Part shown: in pieces, positions 18,516 through 27,249 of the stretch
Layout: every line of letters begins with the position of its first letter
Numbering within the stretch: the stretch's first letter is position 1
Assembly (NCBI RefSeq): GCF_014138625.1
Contig: NZ_JACJHY010000018.1
Span: 1-64,000, forward strand
Direction: 5' to 3'
DNA: 64,000 bases
Source of the DNA: Aminobacter ciceronei
GTDB taxonomy: Bacteria > Pseudomonadota > Alphaproteobacteria > Rhizobiales > Rhizobiaceae
Position numbers and translations under genes: made by a program
The notes under the pieces: generated by a model
Told to the model about the DNA's origin: nothing
What the model saw: only the letters and a program-made list of their open reading frames with translations
Database searches by the model: none

Positions 18516-19484
18516 ATGGAAAAGAACGATCTTGAAGAGCTGCGTGACCGCGTGCCCTGCGCCGCCGTGCTGGAGACGGCAGGGTTCGCCATCGACGTCA
18601 AGGAGAGCACGCGCAAGGCGGTCAAATACCGACGCGGCGCCGAGATCGTTATCGTCATCCATGGCGGCAAGGGATGGTTCGCTCCCTTGTCCGACGCCAA
18701 GGGCGATGTCTTCAGCCTGGTCGAGCATCTGGACCGTGCGCCCTTCACAAAAGTCGTCGAGCGCGTTGCCTCGCTCGTGGGCTTCGTCCCGACCGTGCCG
18801 ACCTGGTCACGACCGGCCGACGACAGAAGGCTCGCCAGCATTCCCACACGTTGGGCGAAGCGCCGCAAGCCTTGGCCGGGGTCGATGACCTGGCTCTATC
18901 TGCACGGCGAGCGATCCCTCCCCGATGCCGTCATCCGTGCCGCGATCCGCCACGACCTTCTGCGCGAAGGTCCCCGGGGCAGCATGTGGGCGGCGCATAG
19001 TGATGGTGACGGGCGCGTCACCGGTTGGGAGGAGCGTGGTCCCGATTGGCGAGGGTTCTCGACCGGAGGCGCCAAAGTCCTCTTCCGGTTCGGCCCGATC
19101 CACGCCTTGCGCCTTTGCGTCACCGAAGCGGCCATCGACGCCATGAGCCTCGCCGTGCTGGAGCGCGGGCGGACCGACAGCCTCTATCTCAGCACAGGCG
19201 GCGGCTGGTCGCCGGCGACCGACACGGCGATCCGCGCTCTCGCGGCGCGCCATGGCGCGGGGCTGGTGGCCGCGACCGACGACAACGGCCAGGGCGACAG
19301 ATATGCCGATCGCCTGGAGAGCGCCGCTGCGGAGATCGGTTGCAGCTTTGCCCGTCTTCGACCGCCGGCCGTCGATTGGAACGCCGAGCTGGAGGCATGG
19401 GCGGCAAAGCAGGGGGAGGGTGATGGAGAGGAGGAAGGAAAGAAGACCCGGCTGCCGCATGCCCGCCGGCCGCGTCAAGGGTAA
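18516..19484 (+). CDS. DUF3991/Toprim-domain protein
   Basis: 322 residues. The N-terminal half resembles DUF3991 zinc-finger-less primase-like regions (VPCAAVLETAGFAID, then GDVFSLVEHL). The C-terminal half is a Toprim fold: LCVTEAAIDAMSLAVL with the catalytic Glu, then AATDDNGQGDRYADRL with the DxD-type metal site. Such proteins are common on rhizobial plasmids and integrative elements and are thought to act like primases or nucleic-acid processing enzymes, perhaps during establishment in the recipient. The start at 18,516 is chosen from the AAGGAT just upstream and from the composition of the frame before it. The far C-terminus is a basic, low-complexity tail. Confidence 0.82.
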   Translation: MEKNDLEELRDRVPCAAVLETAGFAIDVKESTRKAVKYRRGAEIVIVIHGGKGWFAPLSDAKGDVFSLVEHLDRAPFTKVVERVASLVGFVPTVPTWSRPADDRRLASIPTRWAKRRKPWPGSMTWLYLHGERSLPDAVIRAAIRHDLLREGPRGSMWAAHSDGDGRVTGWEERGPDWRGFSTGGAKVLFRFGPIHALRLCVTEAAIDAMSLAVLERGRTDSLYLSTGGGWSPATDTAIRALAARHGAGLVAATDDNGQGDRYADRLESAAAEIGCSFARLRPPAVDWNAELEAWAAKQGEGDGEEEGKKTRLPHARRPRQG

Positions 19485-19623
19485 AGCTTCGCCCGGCTGC
19501 GCCGGCCCTTGACCCGGCCGGACGGAGAGGCGGCCGCGGGGAGGGGTCAGAAGGGCCGAAGAGGATGGACATCCACTGTGGATGAACCGCGCTCCGGCCC
19601 GACGAGGCCAAAGGAGCCCGCCC

Positions 19624-20226
19624 ATGACCCTCTCTCCAATCCGCAAAGTCTATCAGGGCATCGCCGACCGCAGGCAGATGTTTCGAATGTTCGATCGGCA
19701 CGCACAGCGTCCGAACCGTTTCGAGGACGATGCCGCCCCGCTCTACCGGGGCGAATGTTTCGAGATCTCGCAGACCGAGCACACCTATATGTTCGATGTC
19801 CTGCCGCCGCTGTTCATGCGGGGCGAGATGTTCGCGCTGCGTGAGTTCCTCACGGGCCAGATCACCAGTGTCTTCTACGAGCTGAACATCGACGGCGACG
19901 TGCGGTATTTCCATGCCTATTGCGATCTCGCAGAGACCGGGTCGCCCGATCGCATGCGCGACGCGATCGTCGAGCGCGAGTCGCGGCCGGTCCGCGCGAT
20001 GTCGCGCGAGGAGCGCATCGAGCACATCTGGTCGAGCACCAACGACGAGTATCGCGGCTATGCGGACTGGCGTTTTCCCCGCGACCTGCGGGGCAAGCGC
20101 ATCGTCATCGTCTACGGACCGGCCCGAAGCCATGACTTCAAGCTGCTCGACCATCTCACGGACGACGAGATCGCGGCCAAGCTGCCGGTGCATCTGCGCT
20201 ACCTCCCCGAGCGACAAGCTGCGTGA
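19624..20226 (+). CDS. DUF1419-like plasmid protein
   Basis: 200 residues, no membrane segments. The sequence (IRKVYQGIADRRQMFRMFDRHAQRPNRFEDD..., FHAYCDL, EHIWSSTNDEYRGYADW) resembles DUF1419, a family found on Agrobacterium/Rhizobium plasmids with unknown function. GGAGCCCGCCC precedes the ATG. The end overlaps an in-frame GTG of the following frame, but the next gene most likely starts 12 bases further on. It belongs to a run of plasmid maintenance and establishment genes. Confidence 0.7.
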   Translation: MTLSPIRKVYQGIADRRQMFRMFDRHAQRPNRFEDDAAPLYRGECFEISQTEHTYMFDVLPPLFMRGEMFALREFLTGQITSVFYELNIDGDVRYFHAYCDLAETGSPDRMRDAIVERESRPVRAMSREERIEHIWSSTNDEYRGYADWRFPRDLRGKRIVIVYGPARSHDFKLLDHLTDDEIAAKLPVHLRYLPERQAA

Positions 20227-20237
20227 CGGAGGCAACG

Positions 20238-20636
20238 ATGTTCACGTTCCCCATCCTTGCAGTTCGCAAGGTCATCGACCGCGGCATTGCCGATGCGAAC
20301 GCCAATGGAGGCTTTCGCCTTCCGCACGGCGATTTCTCGCCGGTCGAGCAAGCCCGCCCCGGTCTGTGGCTGGTCGGAGATCAGGGCGTCTACATCATGG
20401 CCAACGGCAAGCTGCCCAAGGGCGCCAAACCGTTCGTCGTCTATTCTGAGCAATGTCATCCGAGAGGCGACATCGATTGGTGGCACTACAAGCGCCGCCA
20501 TTTCGGCGGCGATGACGGCGTCGAGTTCATCGCAGCCGAGCAGTTGATCCCGCTCTTCGACCGCAACCTGCGGGCAACGCATATCAACCTCCAGCTCACC
20601 GAGACCGAAATCACGTTCTCGCTGACCGCCCGCTGA
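20238..20636 (+). CDS. DUF3085 family protein
   Basis: 132 residues. It matches the DUF3085 pattern: FRLPHGDFSPVEQARPGLWLVGDQGVYIMANGKL, then VVYSEQCHPRGDIDWWHYKRRHFGGDDGVEFI. The function is unknown; the family recurs in this type of conjugative element. The ATG at 20,238 has a textbook GGAGGCAACG spacing, so the GTG at 20,223 is not used. It is probably co-transcribed with the DUF1419-like gene. Confidence 0.8.
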   Translation: MFTFPILAVRKVIDRGIADANANGGFRLPHGDFSPVEQARPGLWLVGDQGVYIMANGKLPKGAKPFVVYSEQCHPRGDIDWWHYKRRHFGGDDGVEFIAAEQLIPLFDRNLRATHINLQLTETEITFSLTAR

Positions 20637-20718
20637 CCCATCCGAAAATTGTCGCCGACGCCCTGGCCGGCATGCCTTGGCCGGGCTTTCGCGCGCCATC
20701 CTCCCAGGAGACATTCCA

Positions 20719-23700
20719 ATGTCCAACGACGATCCCTTCACCATCGACCTCTTCGGCAACACCGCGCTTTCGTCCGGCCTCGGACTCGGCGTCACCGCCT
20801 TTGCGGGCGACTTCGATCCCGATGACGATCCCGATCCCGCGACGCCCGCCCCGGCCATGCCGGTCCCGAAAGCCGCGAAGCCGTCTGCTGCTGCTCCCCG
20901 GGCGCGTGGGACGAACTTTTATCTTGACGGCGACCGCGGCCTGGCGCGCGGCTGGAAGGAGCGGGCGCGCGACAATATCGCCGCCATCCGGCTCGCTGCC
21001 GAGATCGACGCGGCCGAGCGGCCGGCCACTTTCAAGGAGCAGGAAAAGCTGATCCGCTTCACCGGCTTCGGCGCGTCCGACCTTGCCAACGCCGTTTTCC
21101 GCCGGCCCGGCGAGATCGAGTTCCGCAAGGGCTGGGACGAGATCGGCTCGGCGCTTGAGGACGCGGTCGGCGAGATCGACTACGCTTCGCTCGCGCGCTG
21201 CACGCAATACGCCCACTTCACGCCGGAATTCATCGTGCGGGCGATCTGGTCTGGCCTGCAGAGGCTTGGATGGCGCGGCGGTAGGGTGCTGGAGCCGGGA
21301 GTCGGCACCGGCTTGTTCCCGGCGCTGATGCCCGAGGCCTTGCGGGACGTCACCCATGTCACCGGCATCGAGCTCGACCCCGTCACGGCGCGTATCGCCC
21401 GGCTGCTGCAGCCGCGCGTCAGTATTCTTATGGGCGATTTCGCCCGAACCGAGCTGCCGGCCAGCTTCGATCTCGCCATCGGCAACCCGCCATTCTCCGA
21501 CCGCACCGTGCGGTCGGATCGGGCATACAGGTCGCTTGGACTTCGCCTGCACGACTATTTCATCGCGCGTGCGATCGACCTGTTGAAGCCGGGCGCCTTC
21601 GCCGCTTTCGTCACCAGTTCCGGCACTTTTGACAAGTCGGATTGTGCGGCGCGCGAGCACATCGCGAAATCGGCGGATCTGATCGCCGCCATCCGTCTTC
21701 CCGAAGGCAGTTTCCGTGCCGACGCCGGCACCGATGTCGTGGTGGACATCCTATTTTTCCGCAAGCGCAAGATCGGTGAGCCGGAAGGCGACCAGTCCTG
21801 GCTCGATACAGAGGAGGTGCGGCCGGCGACCGACGACGAGGGCGTGATCCGCATCAACCGATGGTTCGCCCGGCATCCGGATTTTGTGCTCGGCACGCAT
21901 GCGCTGACCTCCGGCCCCTTCGGCGAGACTTACACATGCCTTCCGCGCAAGGGCGAGGACCTGCCCGGAGCACTCGCCGCCGCCATCTCCCTGCTGCCGG
22001 AAGACCGCTATGACGGTGAGCCTACCGAGATCGATTTCGATTGGGAGGATGCTGTCGACAAGGCTCCGGTCGATCTTCCCTCCGACCGCCACGTTCGCGA
22101 AGGCAGCTTCTTCGTCGACAATTCCAGTGGCCTGATGCAGGTCATCGACGGCGAACCCGTTACCGTGAAAGTTCGGAAAGGTCGGGACGCCGACGGCATG
22201 CCTGAGAGGCATGTCCGTATCGTCCAGAAGCTGATCCCGGTGCGCGACGCCGTGCGCGAGGTGCTGAAAGCGCAGGAGCTCGACCAGCCGTGGAAGGAGC
22301 TGCAGGTCAAGCTGCGCATCGCCTGGTCGAGTTTCGTGCGCGACTTCGGCCCGATCAATCACACCACCGTCTCGATCGCCGAAGACGAGGAGACCGGCGA
22401 GGTGCGTGAAACGCACCGCCGGCCCAACCTCGCGCCGTTCCTCGACGATCCCGATTGCTGGCTCGTGGCCTCCATCGAGGACTACGATCTGGAGAACGAT
22501 ACGGCGAGGCCCGGGCCGATTTTCTCAGAGCGTGTGATCTCGCCGCCGGCTCCGCCGGTTATCGCGAGCGCTGCGGATGCGCTCGCCGTCGTCCTGAACG
22601 AACGCGGCCGCGTCGATCTCGACCATATCGCCGAATTGCTGCATCGCGATCCGGACGATGTCGTCGCCGAGCTCGGCAGCGCCATCTTCCGCGACCCTGT
22701 CGATGGCTCATGGCAGATGGCCGACGCCTATCTGTCCGGACATGTCCGCGACAAGCTGACGGCGGCGGAAGCGGCCGCCGCGCTTGATCCCGCCTATGAG
22801 CGCAACGTCGCGGCCCTTCAGGCCGTGCAGCCGGCCGATCTAAGGCCCTCCGACATAACCGCGCGTCTCGGCGCGCCCTGGATTCCCGCCGCCGACGTGG
22901 TGGCCTTCGTCAGGGAGACCATAGGCGCCGACATCAAGATCCACCACATGCCGGAACTGGCGTCCTGGACGGTCCGGGCCGGCCAGTTGGCCTATCTCGC
23001 GGCCGGCACGTCCGAATGGGGCACGAGGCGGCGTCATGCCGGCGAGCTGCTCACCGACGCGCTCAACAGCCGGGTGCCGCAGATCTTCGATGCGGTCGAG
23101 GAAAACGGCAAGGAGCGCCGCGTCCTCAACGTGGTCGATACCGAAGCGGCCAAGGAGAAGCTCCAGAAGATCAAGGACGCCTTCCAGCGCTGGATCTGGT
23201 CCGATCCGGACCGGACCGACCGGCTGGCGCGCGTCTACAACGACAAATTCAACAATATCGCCCCGCGAGCCTTCGACGGGTCCCACCTACGCCTTCCGGG
23301 CGCCAGCGGAGCATTCACCCTCTATCCGCACCAGAAGCGCGGCATCTGGAGGATCATCGCGGCCGGCTCGACCTATCTTGCCCACGCCGTCGGCGCCGGC
23401 AAGACGATGACCATGGCGGCCTCGATCATGGAGCAACGGCGTCTGGGACTCATCAACAAGGCGATGCTGACCGTTCCCGGTCATTGTCTCGGACAGGTCG
23501 CGCGCGAGTTCCTGGCGCTGTATCCGAATGCCCGCATCCTTGTTGCCGACGAGACCAATTTCACCAAGGAGAAGCGTGCGCGTTTCCTGTCGCGGGCCGC
23601 GACGGCGAACTGGGACGCCATCATCATCACGCATTCCGCGTTCCGGTTCATCGGCGTGCCCGCCGTCTTCGAGCAGCAGATGATCCATGACGAGCTGGAG

Positions 23701-25815
23701 CTCTACGAAAAGCTTCTTCTCGACGTCGAGGACGAGGATCGGGTCTTGCGCAAGCGCCTGGAGCGGTTGAAGGAAGGCCTGCAGGAGCGTCTGGAGTCGC
23801 TTGCCACGCGCAAGGACGACCTCCTGACCATCGCCGAAATCGGCGTCGACCAGATCGTCGTCGACGAGGCGCAGGAGTTTCGGAAGCTCAGCTTCGCCAC
23901 CAATATGTCGACGCTGAAAGGGGTCGATCCGAATGGCTCGCAGCGCGCCTGGGATCTCTACGTGAAGTCCCGCTTCATCGAGACGAAGAATCCCGGCCGG
24001 GCGCTCATCCTCGCCTCCGGCACGCCGATCACCAACACGCTCGGCGAGATGTTCACAGTGCAGCGGCTCATGGACATTGCCGCCCTGATGGAGCGCGGCC
24101 TGCACGAGTTCGACGCCTGGGCCTCGACCTTCGGCGACACGCTCACGGAGCTGGAACTGCAGCCGTCCGGCAAATACAAGCCGGTCTCGCGCTTCGCCAG
24201 CTTCGTCAACGTGCCCGAGCTGATCGCCATGTTCCGCTCCTTCGCCGACGTGGTGATGCCGGAGGATTTGCGCCAATACGTCAAGGTGCCGGCGATCTCG
24301 ACCGGCAAGCGCAAGATCGTCACCTCGAAGCCTACCCAGGACTTCAAGAACTACCAGATGCTGCTGGCGGCGCGCATCAAGGCGATCGAGGAGCGCGACC
24401 GGCCGCCGGAGCCGGGCGACGACATCCTGCTTTCCGTCATCACCGACGGTCGGCATGCAGCGATCGATCTGCGCCTGGTCGATCCCGGCAACGACAACGA
24501 GCCGGACAACAAGCTCAACAGCATGATCGCAAACGCGTACCGCATCTGGAAGGAGACGGCGGAGATCACCTATGTCCGAGCCGATGGCAAGCCCTACGAG
24601 CTTCCAGGCGCCGCGCAGATGATCTTCTCCGACCTCGGCACCATCAGCGTGGAGAAAACGCGCGGATTTTCCGCCTATCGCTGGATTCGCGACGAACTGG
24701 TCCGGCTCGGTGTGCCGGCGTCGGAAGTCGCCTTCATGCAGGACTACAAGAAGTCGGAGGCGAAACAGCGGCTGTTCGGCGACACGCGCGCCGGCAAGAT
24801 CCGGTTCCTTATAGGATCGTCGGAAACCATGGGGACCGGCGTCAATGCCCAGCTTCGCCTGAAAGCCCTCCATCATCTCGACGTGCCGTGGCTGCCGTCG
24901 CAGATCGAACAGCGTGAGGGCCGCATTGCCCGCCAGGGTAACCAGCACGATGAAATCGACATCTTCGCCTATGCCACCGAGGGCTCGCTCGATGCGGCCA
25001 TGTGGCAGAACAACGAGCGCAAGGCCCGCTTCATCGCCGCAGCACTCTCGGGCGACACCTCGATCCGGCGGCTCGAAGATCTCGGAGAAGGGCAGGCGAA
25101 CCAGTTCGCCATGGCCAAGGCGATCGCGTCTGGCGATCAGCGCCTAATGCAGAAGGCGGGGCTCGAGACGGATATCGCCCGCCTGGAGCGCCTGCGCGCC
25201 GCGCATATCGACGACCAGCACGCCGTTCGACGGCAGCTTCGCGACGCCGAGCGCGAAATCGAGCGCTGCACCCGCCGCACCGCTGAGATCGGGAAGGACA
25301 TTGAGCGGCTGGTTAAGACCGCCGGAGACGCATTCGCCATGACCGTAGCGGGCAAGGCCTGCTCCGAGCGCAAGGAGGCCGGCCGGGCGCTTATGAAGGA
25401 AATCCTGACCCTGGTGCAGCGCCAGCAGGACGGTGCGAGCGTCATTGCCTCGATCGGCGGCTTCGATCTCGAATATGCCGGCGAGCGCGCCGGCCGGGAC
25501 GGATATCGATATTCCACAATGCTGCTTCGCACCGAGGCGGCCGACGAGATCGAGCTGCCGATCACGGTGACTCCTCTCGGGGCGGTTTCGCGCCTCGAGC
25601 ACGCCATCGACGGATTCGAGAGCGAGCGGGAGCGCTATCGCCAGCACCTGGCCGATGCGCAGCGCCGGCTCGCGTCCTACAAGGCTCATGGCGACGGCGG
25701 CGACTTCGCCTTTGCCTGCGAGCTGGCCGAAAAGCGCCGGCAGCTTGCAGCGGTGGAGGCAGCACTGGCGAAGGACATCGACGGCATTTATGAGCCGGCA
25801 GCAATTTCCGCATGA
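20719..25815 (+). CDS. Giant N6-DNA methyltransferase-helicase fusion
   Basis: 1698 residues. After a disordered acidic N-terminus comes an amino-methyltransferase domain with the SAM loop LEPGVGTG (about residue 191) and the catalytic NPPF at 256-259. The second half is a superfamily 2 helicase: motif I HAVGAGKT (about 892-897), motif II DEAQEF (about 1049), motif III ASGTPITN, and motif VI QREGRIARQG (about 1397). A coiled-coil tail follows. No nuclease motif was seen. The layout resembles strawberry-notch-like/DarB-type phage and plasmid proteins that protect incoming DNA from restriction, but the exact role is not established. It has its own SD (CCCAGGAGAC) and no close partner, so it is not a standard type I restriction system. 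Confidence 0.88.
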   Translation: MSNDDPFTIDLFGNTALSSGLGLGVTAFAGDFDPDDDPDPATPAPAMPVPKAAKPSAAAPRARGTNFYLDGDRGLARGWKERARDNIAAIRLAAEIDAAERPATFKEQEKLIRFTGFGASDLANAVFRRPGEIEFRKGWDEIGSALEDAVGEIDYASLARCTQYAHFTPEFIVRAIWSGLQRLGWRGGRVLEPGVGTGLFPALMPEALRDVTHVTGIELDPVTARIARLLQPRVSILMGDFARTELPASFDLAIGNPPFSDRTVRSDRAYRSLGLRLHDYFIARAIDLLKPGAFAAFVTSSGTFDKSDCAAREHIAKSADLIAAIRLPEGSFRADAGTDVVVDILFFRKRKIGEPEGDQSWLDTEEVRPATDDEGVIRINRWFARHPDFVLGTHALTSGPFGETYTCLPRKGEDLPGALAAAISLLPEDRYDGEPTEIDFDWEDAVDKAPVDLPSDRHVREGSFFVDNSSGLMQVIDGEPVTVKVRKGRDADGMPERHVRIVQKLIPVRDAVREVLKAQELDQPWKELQVKLRIAWSSFVRDFGPINHTTVSIAEDEETGEVRETHRRPNLAPFLDDPDCWLVASIEDYDLENDTARPGPIFSERVISPPAPPVIASAADALAVVLNERGRVDLDHIAELLHRDPDDVVAELGSAIFRDPVDGSWQMADAYLSGHVRDKLTAAEAAAALDPAYERNVAALQAVQPADLRPSDITARLGAPWIPAADVVAFVRETIGADIKIHHMPELASWTVRAGQLAYLAAGTSEWGTRRRHAGELLTDALNSRVPQIFDAVEENGKERRVLNVVDTEAAKEKLQKIKDAFQRWIWSDPDRTDRLARVYNDKFNNIAPRAFDGSHLRLPGASGAFTLYPHQKRGIWRIIAAGSTYLAHAVGAGKTMTMAASIMEQRRLGLINKAMLTVPGHCLGQVAREFLALYPNARILVADETNFTKEKRARFLSRAATANWDAIIITHSAFRFIGVPAVFEQQMIHDELELYEKLLLDVEDEDRVLRKRLERLKEGLQERLESLATRKDDLLTIAEIGVDQIVVDEAQEFRKLSFATNMSTLKGVDPNGSQRAWDLYVKSRFIETKNPGRALILASGTPITNTLGEMFTVQRLMDIAALMERGLHEFDAWASTFGDTLTELELQPSGKYKPVSRFASFVNVPELIAMFRSFADVVMPEDLRQYVKVPAISTGKRKIVTSKPTQDFKNYQMLLAARIKAIEERDRPPEPGDDILLSVITDGRHAAIDLRLVDPGNDNEPDNKLNSMIANAYRIWKETAEITYVRADGKPYELPGAAQMIFSDLGTISVEKTRGFSAYRWIRDELVRLGVPASEVAFMQDYKKSEAKQRLFGDTRAGKIRFLIGSSETMGTGVNAQLRLKALHHLDVPWLPSQIEQREGRIARQGNQHDEIDIFAYATEGSLDAAMWQNNERKARFIAAALSGDTSIRRLEDLGEGQANQFAMAKAIASGDQRLMQKAGLETDIARLERLRAAHIDDQHAVRRQLRDAEREIERCTRRTAEIGKDIERLVKTAGDAFAMTVAGKACSERKEAGRALMKEILTLVQRQQDGASVIASIGGFDLEYAGERAGRDGYRYSTMLLRTEAADEIELPITVTPLGAVSRLEHAIDGFESERERYRQHLADAQRRLASYKAHGDGGDFAFACELAEKRRQLAAVEAALAKDIDGIYEPAAISA

Positions 25816-25906
25816 TCCGTTTGCTGGCCGGTGCGCCTCATGGCGTTCCGGCCAGTTTCATGTCGCGCTTCGAGCGCCGCGGCGCCGATCGTTGTTTCTC
25901 CAGCGA

Positions 25907-26785
25907 CTACGCGGCGGCGAGGTCGTCGATGATCTGCTGGATCGCGTCGCGGATCTGAGCCGTGGTCTGGCTGTCATGGATTCCGGAATAGGTGCTCGAG
26001 GAACCGTTCCAGATGCTTCCCTTTGTGACGAACATGATCTGACCGTTCAGCAGCCGCAAGACTGGCCGAGCATCGTCCGGCAGCTCGCGCTCGTTGCCGC
26101 GATCGTCGAGGAAGTAACCATCGTCATAAACGGAGCGCCCAGCATACTCTCCACGACCGACTTCGACCACTTCTTCCTGACGCCGCGCGGTGCTTCTTTC
26201 ACAATCTTCGCGGGTCGTTCCGGAAGGCTCGAGATCGTCCAGTTCGAGCATGAGGAAGGATTCCGCGGGATCCGATGCAATGCGCTCTAGGACGAGCCTG
26301 CGCGGTTTGACCACGACAGTCGTGCCCGAAAAAATCCCGAACTCGATGCAACCTGGTTCCCTGCCTTTCGCAACCGAAAGGAAGTCGAAGCCGCCGCTGC
26401 GCGGCAGATGCGCGTGGTTCTTGTTCGATCCCATGAATGGCTGCAGCGTGGTCACGATGTCATCGACACGCTGCCATGACAGCGTCGCGTCGCCGTTGCT
26501 GGTGATGTGGTTGACCATGGAAGTCCACTCTGCGCGCGAGCGGATATGGAAATCAGATTGAGACATTGGTGATTGCGACCTCGTGGCGGAGGCATGCGAA
26601 ATCGACCGCGGCGCTGTGCGTGGCGGTGAAAGTGCATGCTTTGCGTGGATGAAATTCTGGTAGCCGGCAAGGACTGCCGCCTCATTGAGCGCAGTTGTGT
26701 GCTTGACCGACTTCTCGGACGCAATCTTCTTGGCGAGGCGCTTGATGCCTTCGATTGACGAAGGCCGGGCCGACCGAGTCGACAT
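25907..26785 (-). CDS. DUF5623-like hypothetical protein
   Basis: 292 residues. The N-terminal helix-rich segment (IKRLAKKIASEKSVKHTTALNEAAVLAGYQNFIHAKHAL) looks like the N-terminal region of DUF5623 proteins; the remainder has many beta-type segments and no catalytic motif I can name. The start is set by GGAGAATCGAC-ATG at 26,785; a longer frame upstream to 26,926 is unsupported. It is the only minus-strand gene between 18 and 40 kb, convergent with the methyltransferase-helicase gene. Function unknown. Confidence 0.65.
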   Translation of the reverse strand: MSTRSARPSSIEGIKRLAKKIASEKSVKHTTALNEAAVLAGYQNFIHAKHALSPPRTAPRSISHASATRSQSPMSQSDFHIRSRAEWTSMVNHITSNGDATLSWQRVDDIVTTLQPFMGSNKNHAHLPRSGGFDFLSVAKGREPGCIEFGIFSGTTVVVKPRRLVLERIASDPAESFLMLELDDLEPSGTTREDCERSTARRQEEVVEVGRGEYAGRSVYDDGYFLDDRGNERELPDDARPVLRLLNGQIMFVTKGSIWNGSSSTYSGIHDSQTTAQIRDAIQQIIDDLAAA

Positions 26786-27249
26786 GTCGATTCTCCGGCT
26801 CTTGCGAAGTGTCGCCCGATCCACTCCCGAGCCCGAACCAGACATGGACGGGTGGGCGATGATGAGCAGTGCCGCTTGCAGCTTTGCGATATCGGGCGTC
26901 AGGCTCCTGCCGAGAGCCAGCCCCAAGGTGGGCGCTCAGCCTTGCTTTGGCAAGAGGGCGTGAAGAATTTCGTGCCCCGGACGAGGATCAGCAGGAAAGG
27001 GAGGAAAAAGGGGAAGCAAAGCCGCTCGCAGATCGGGCGGGCCGCCGACGCTGGCGCTCAACCGCGCCGCTCGCGATCCCGGCCCGGCGTCCTGCGCAGG
27101 GCTGTAAGCCCCGCTTGGCCGGCCGGGCAGGGATGCTCGGCCGCAGTTGCACCGGCCCGTCCGCTCCGCGGGCCGGATGGGGTCTTCGGCAAGAAGACGG
27201 AGAAGGACCGGCAAGCCGCCGCGTCCACAACCCTGAAAAGGAGCATTCC
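26786..27249 (+). promoter_or_regulatory. Long leader before the ParB-like gene
   Basis: About 460 bases without a gene, serving as promoter region for the divergent DUF5623-like gene and the ParB-like gene. It contains the hairpin CCGGCCCG/CGGGCCGG (27152-27159 and 27169-27176) and a GCGCAGGGCTGTAAGCCCCGC hairpin-like block near 27,094. A very similar block, GCGCGGGGCTGATGAGCCCC, occurs in the leader at about 31,650, so the two leaders appear related. Confidence 0.5.

Noticed and set aside
23287..24948. 553-codon minus-strand frame
   Set aside because: Antisense to the helicase part of the fusion protein; no family similarity recognised.
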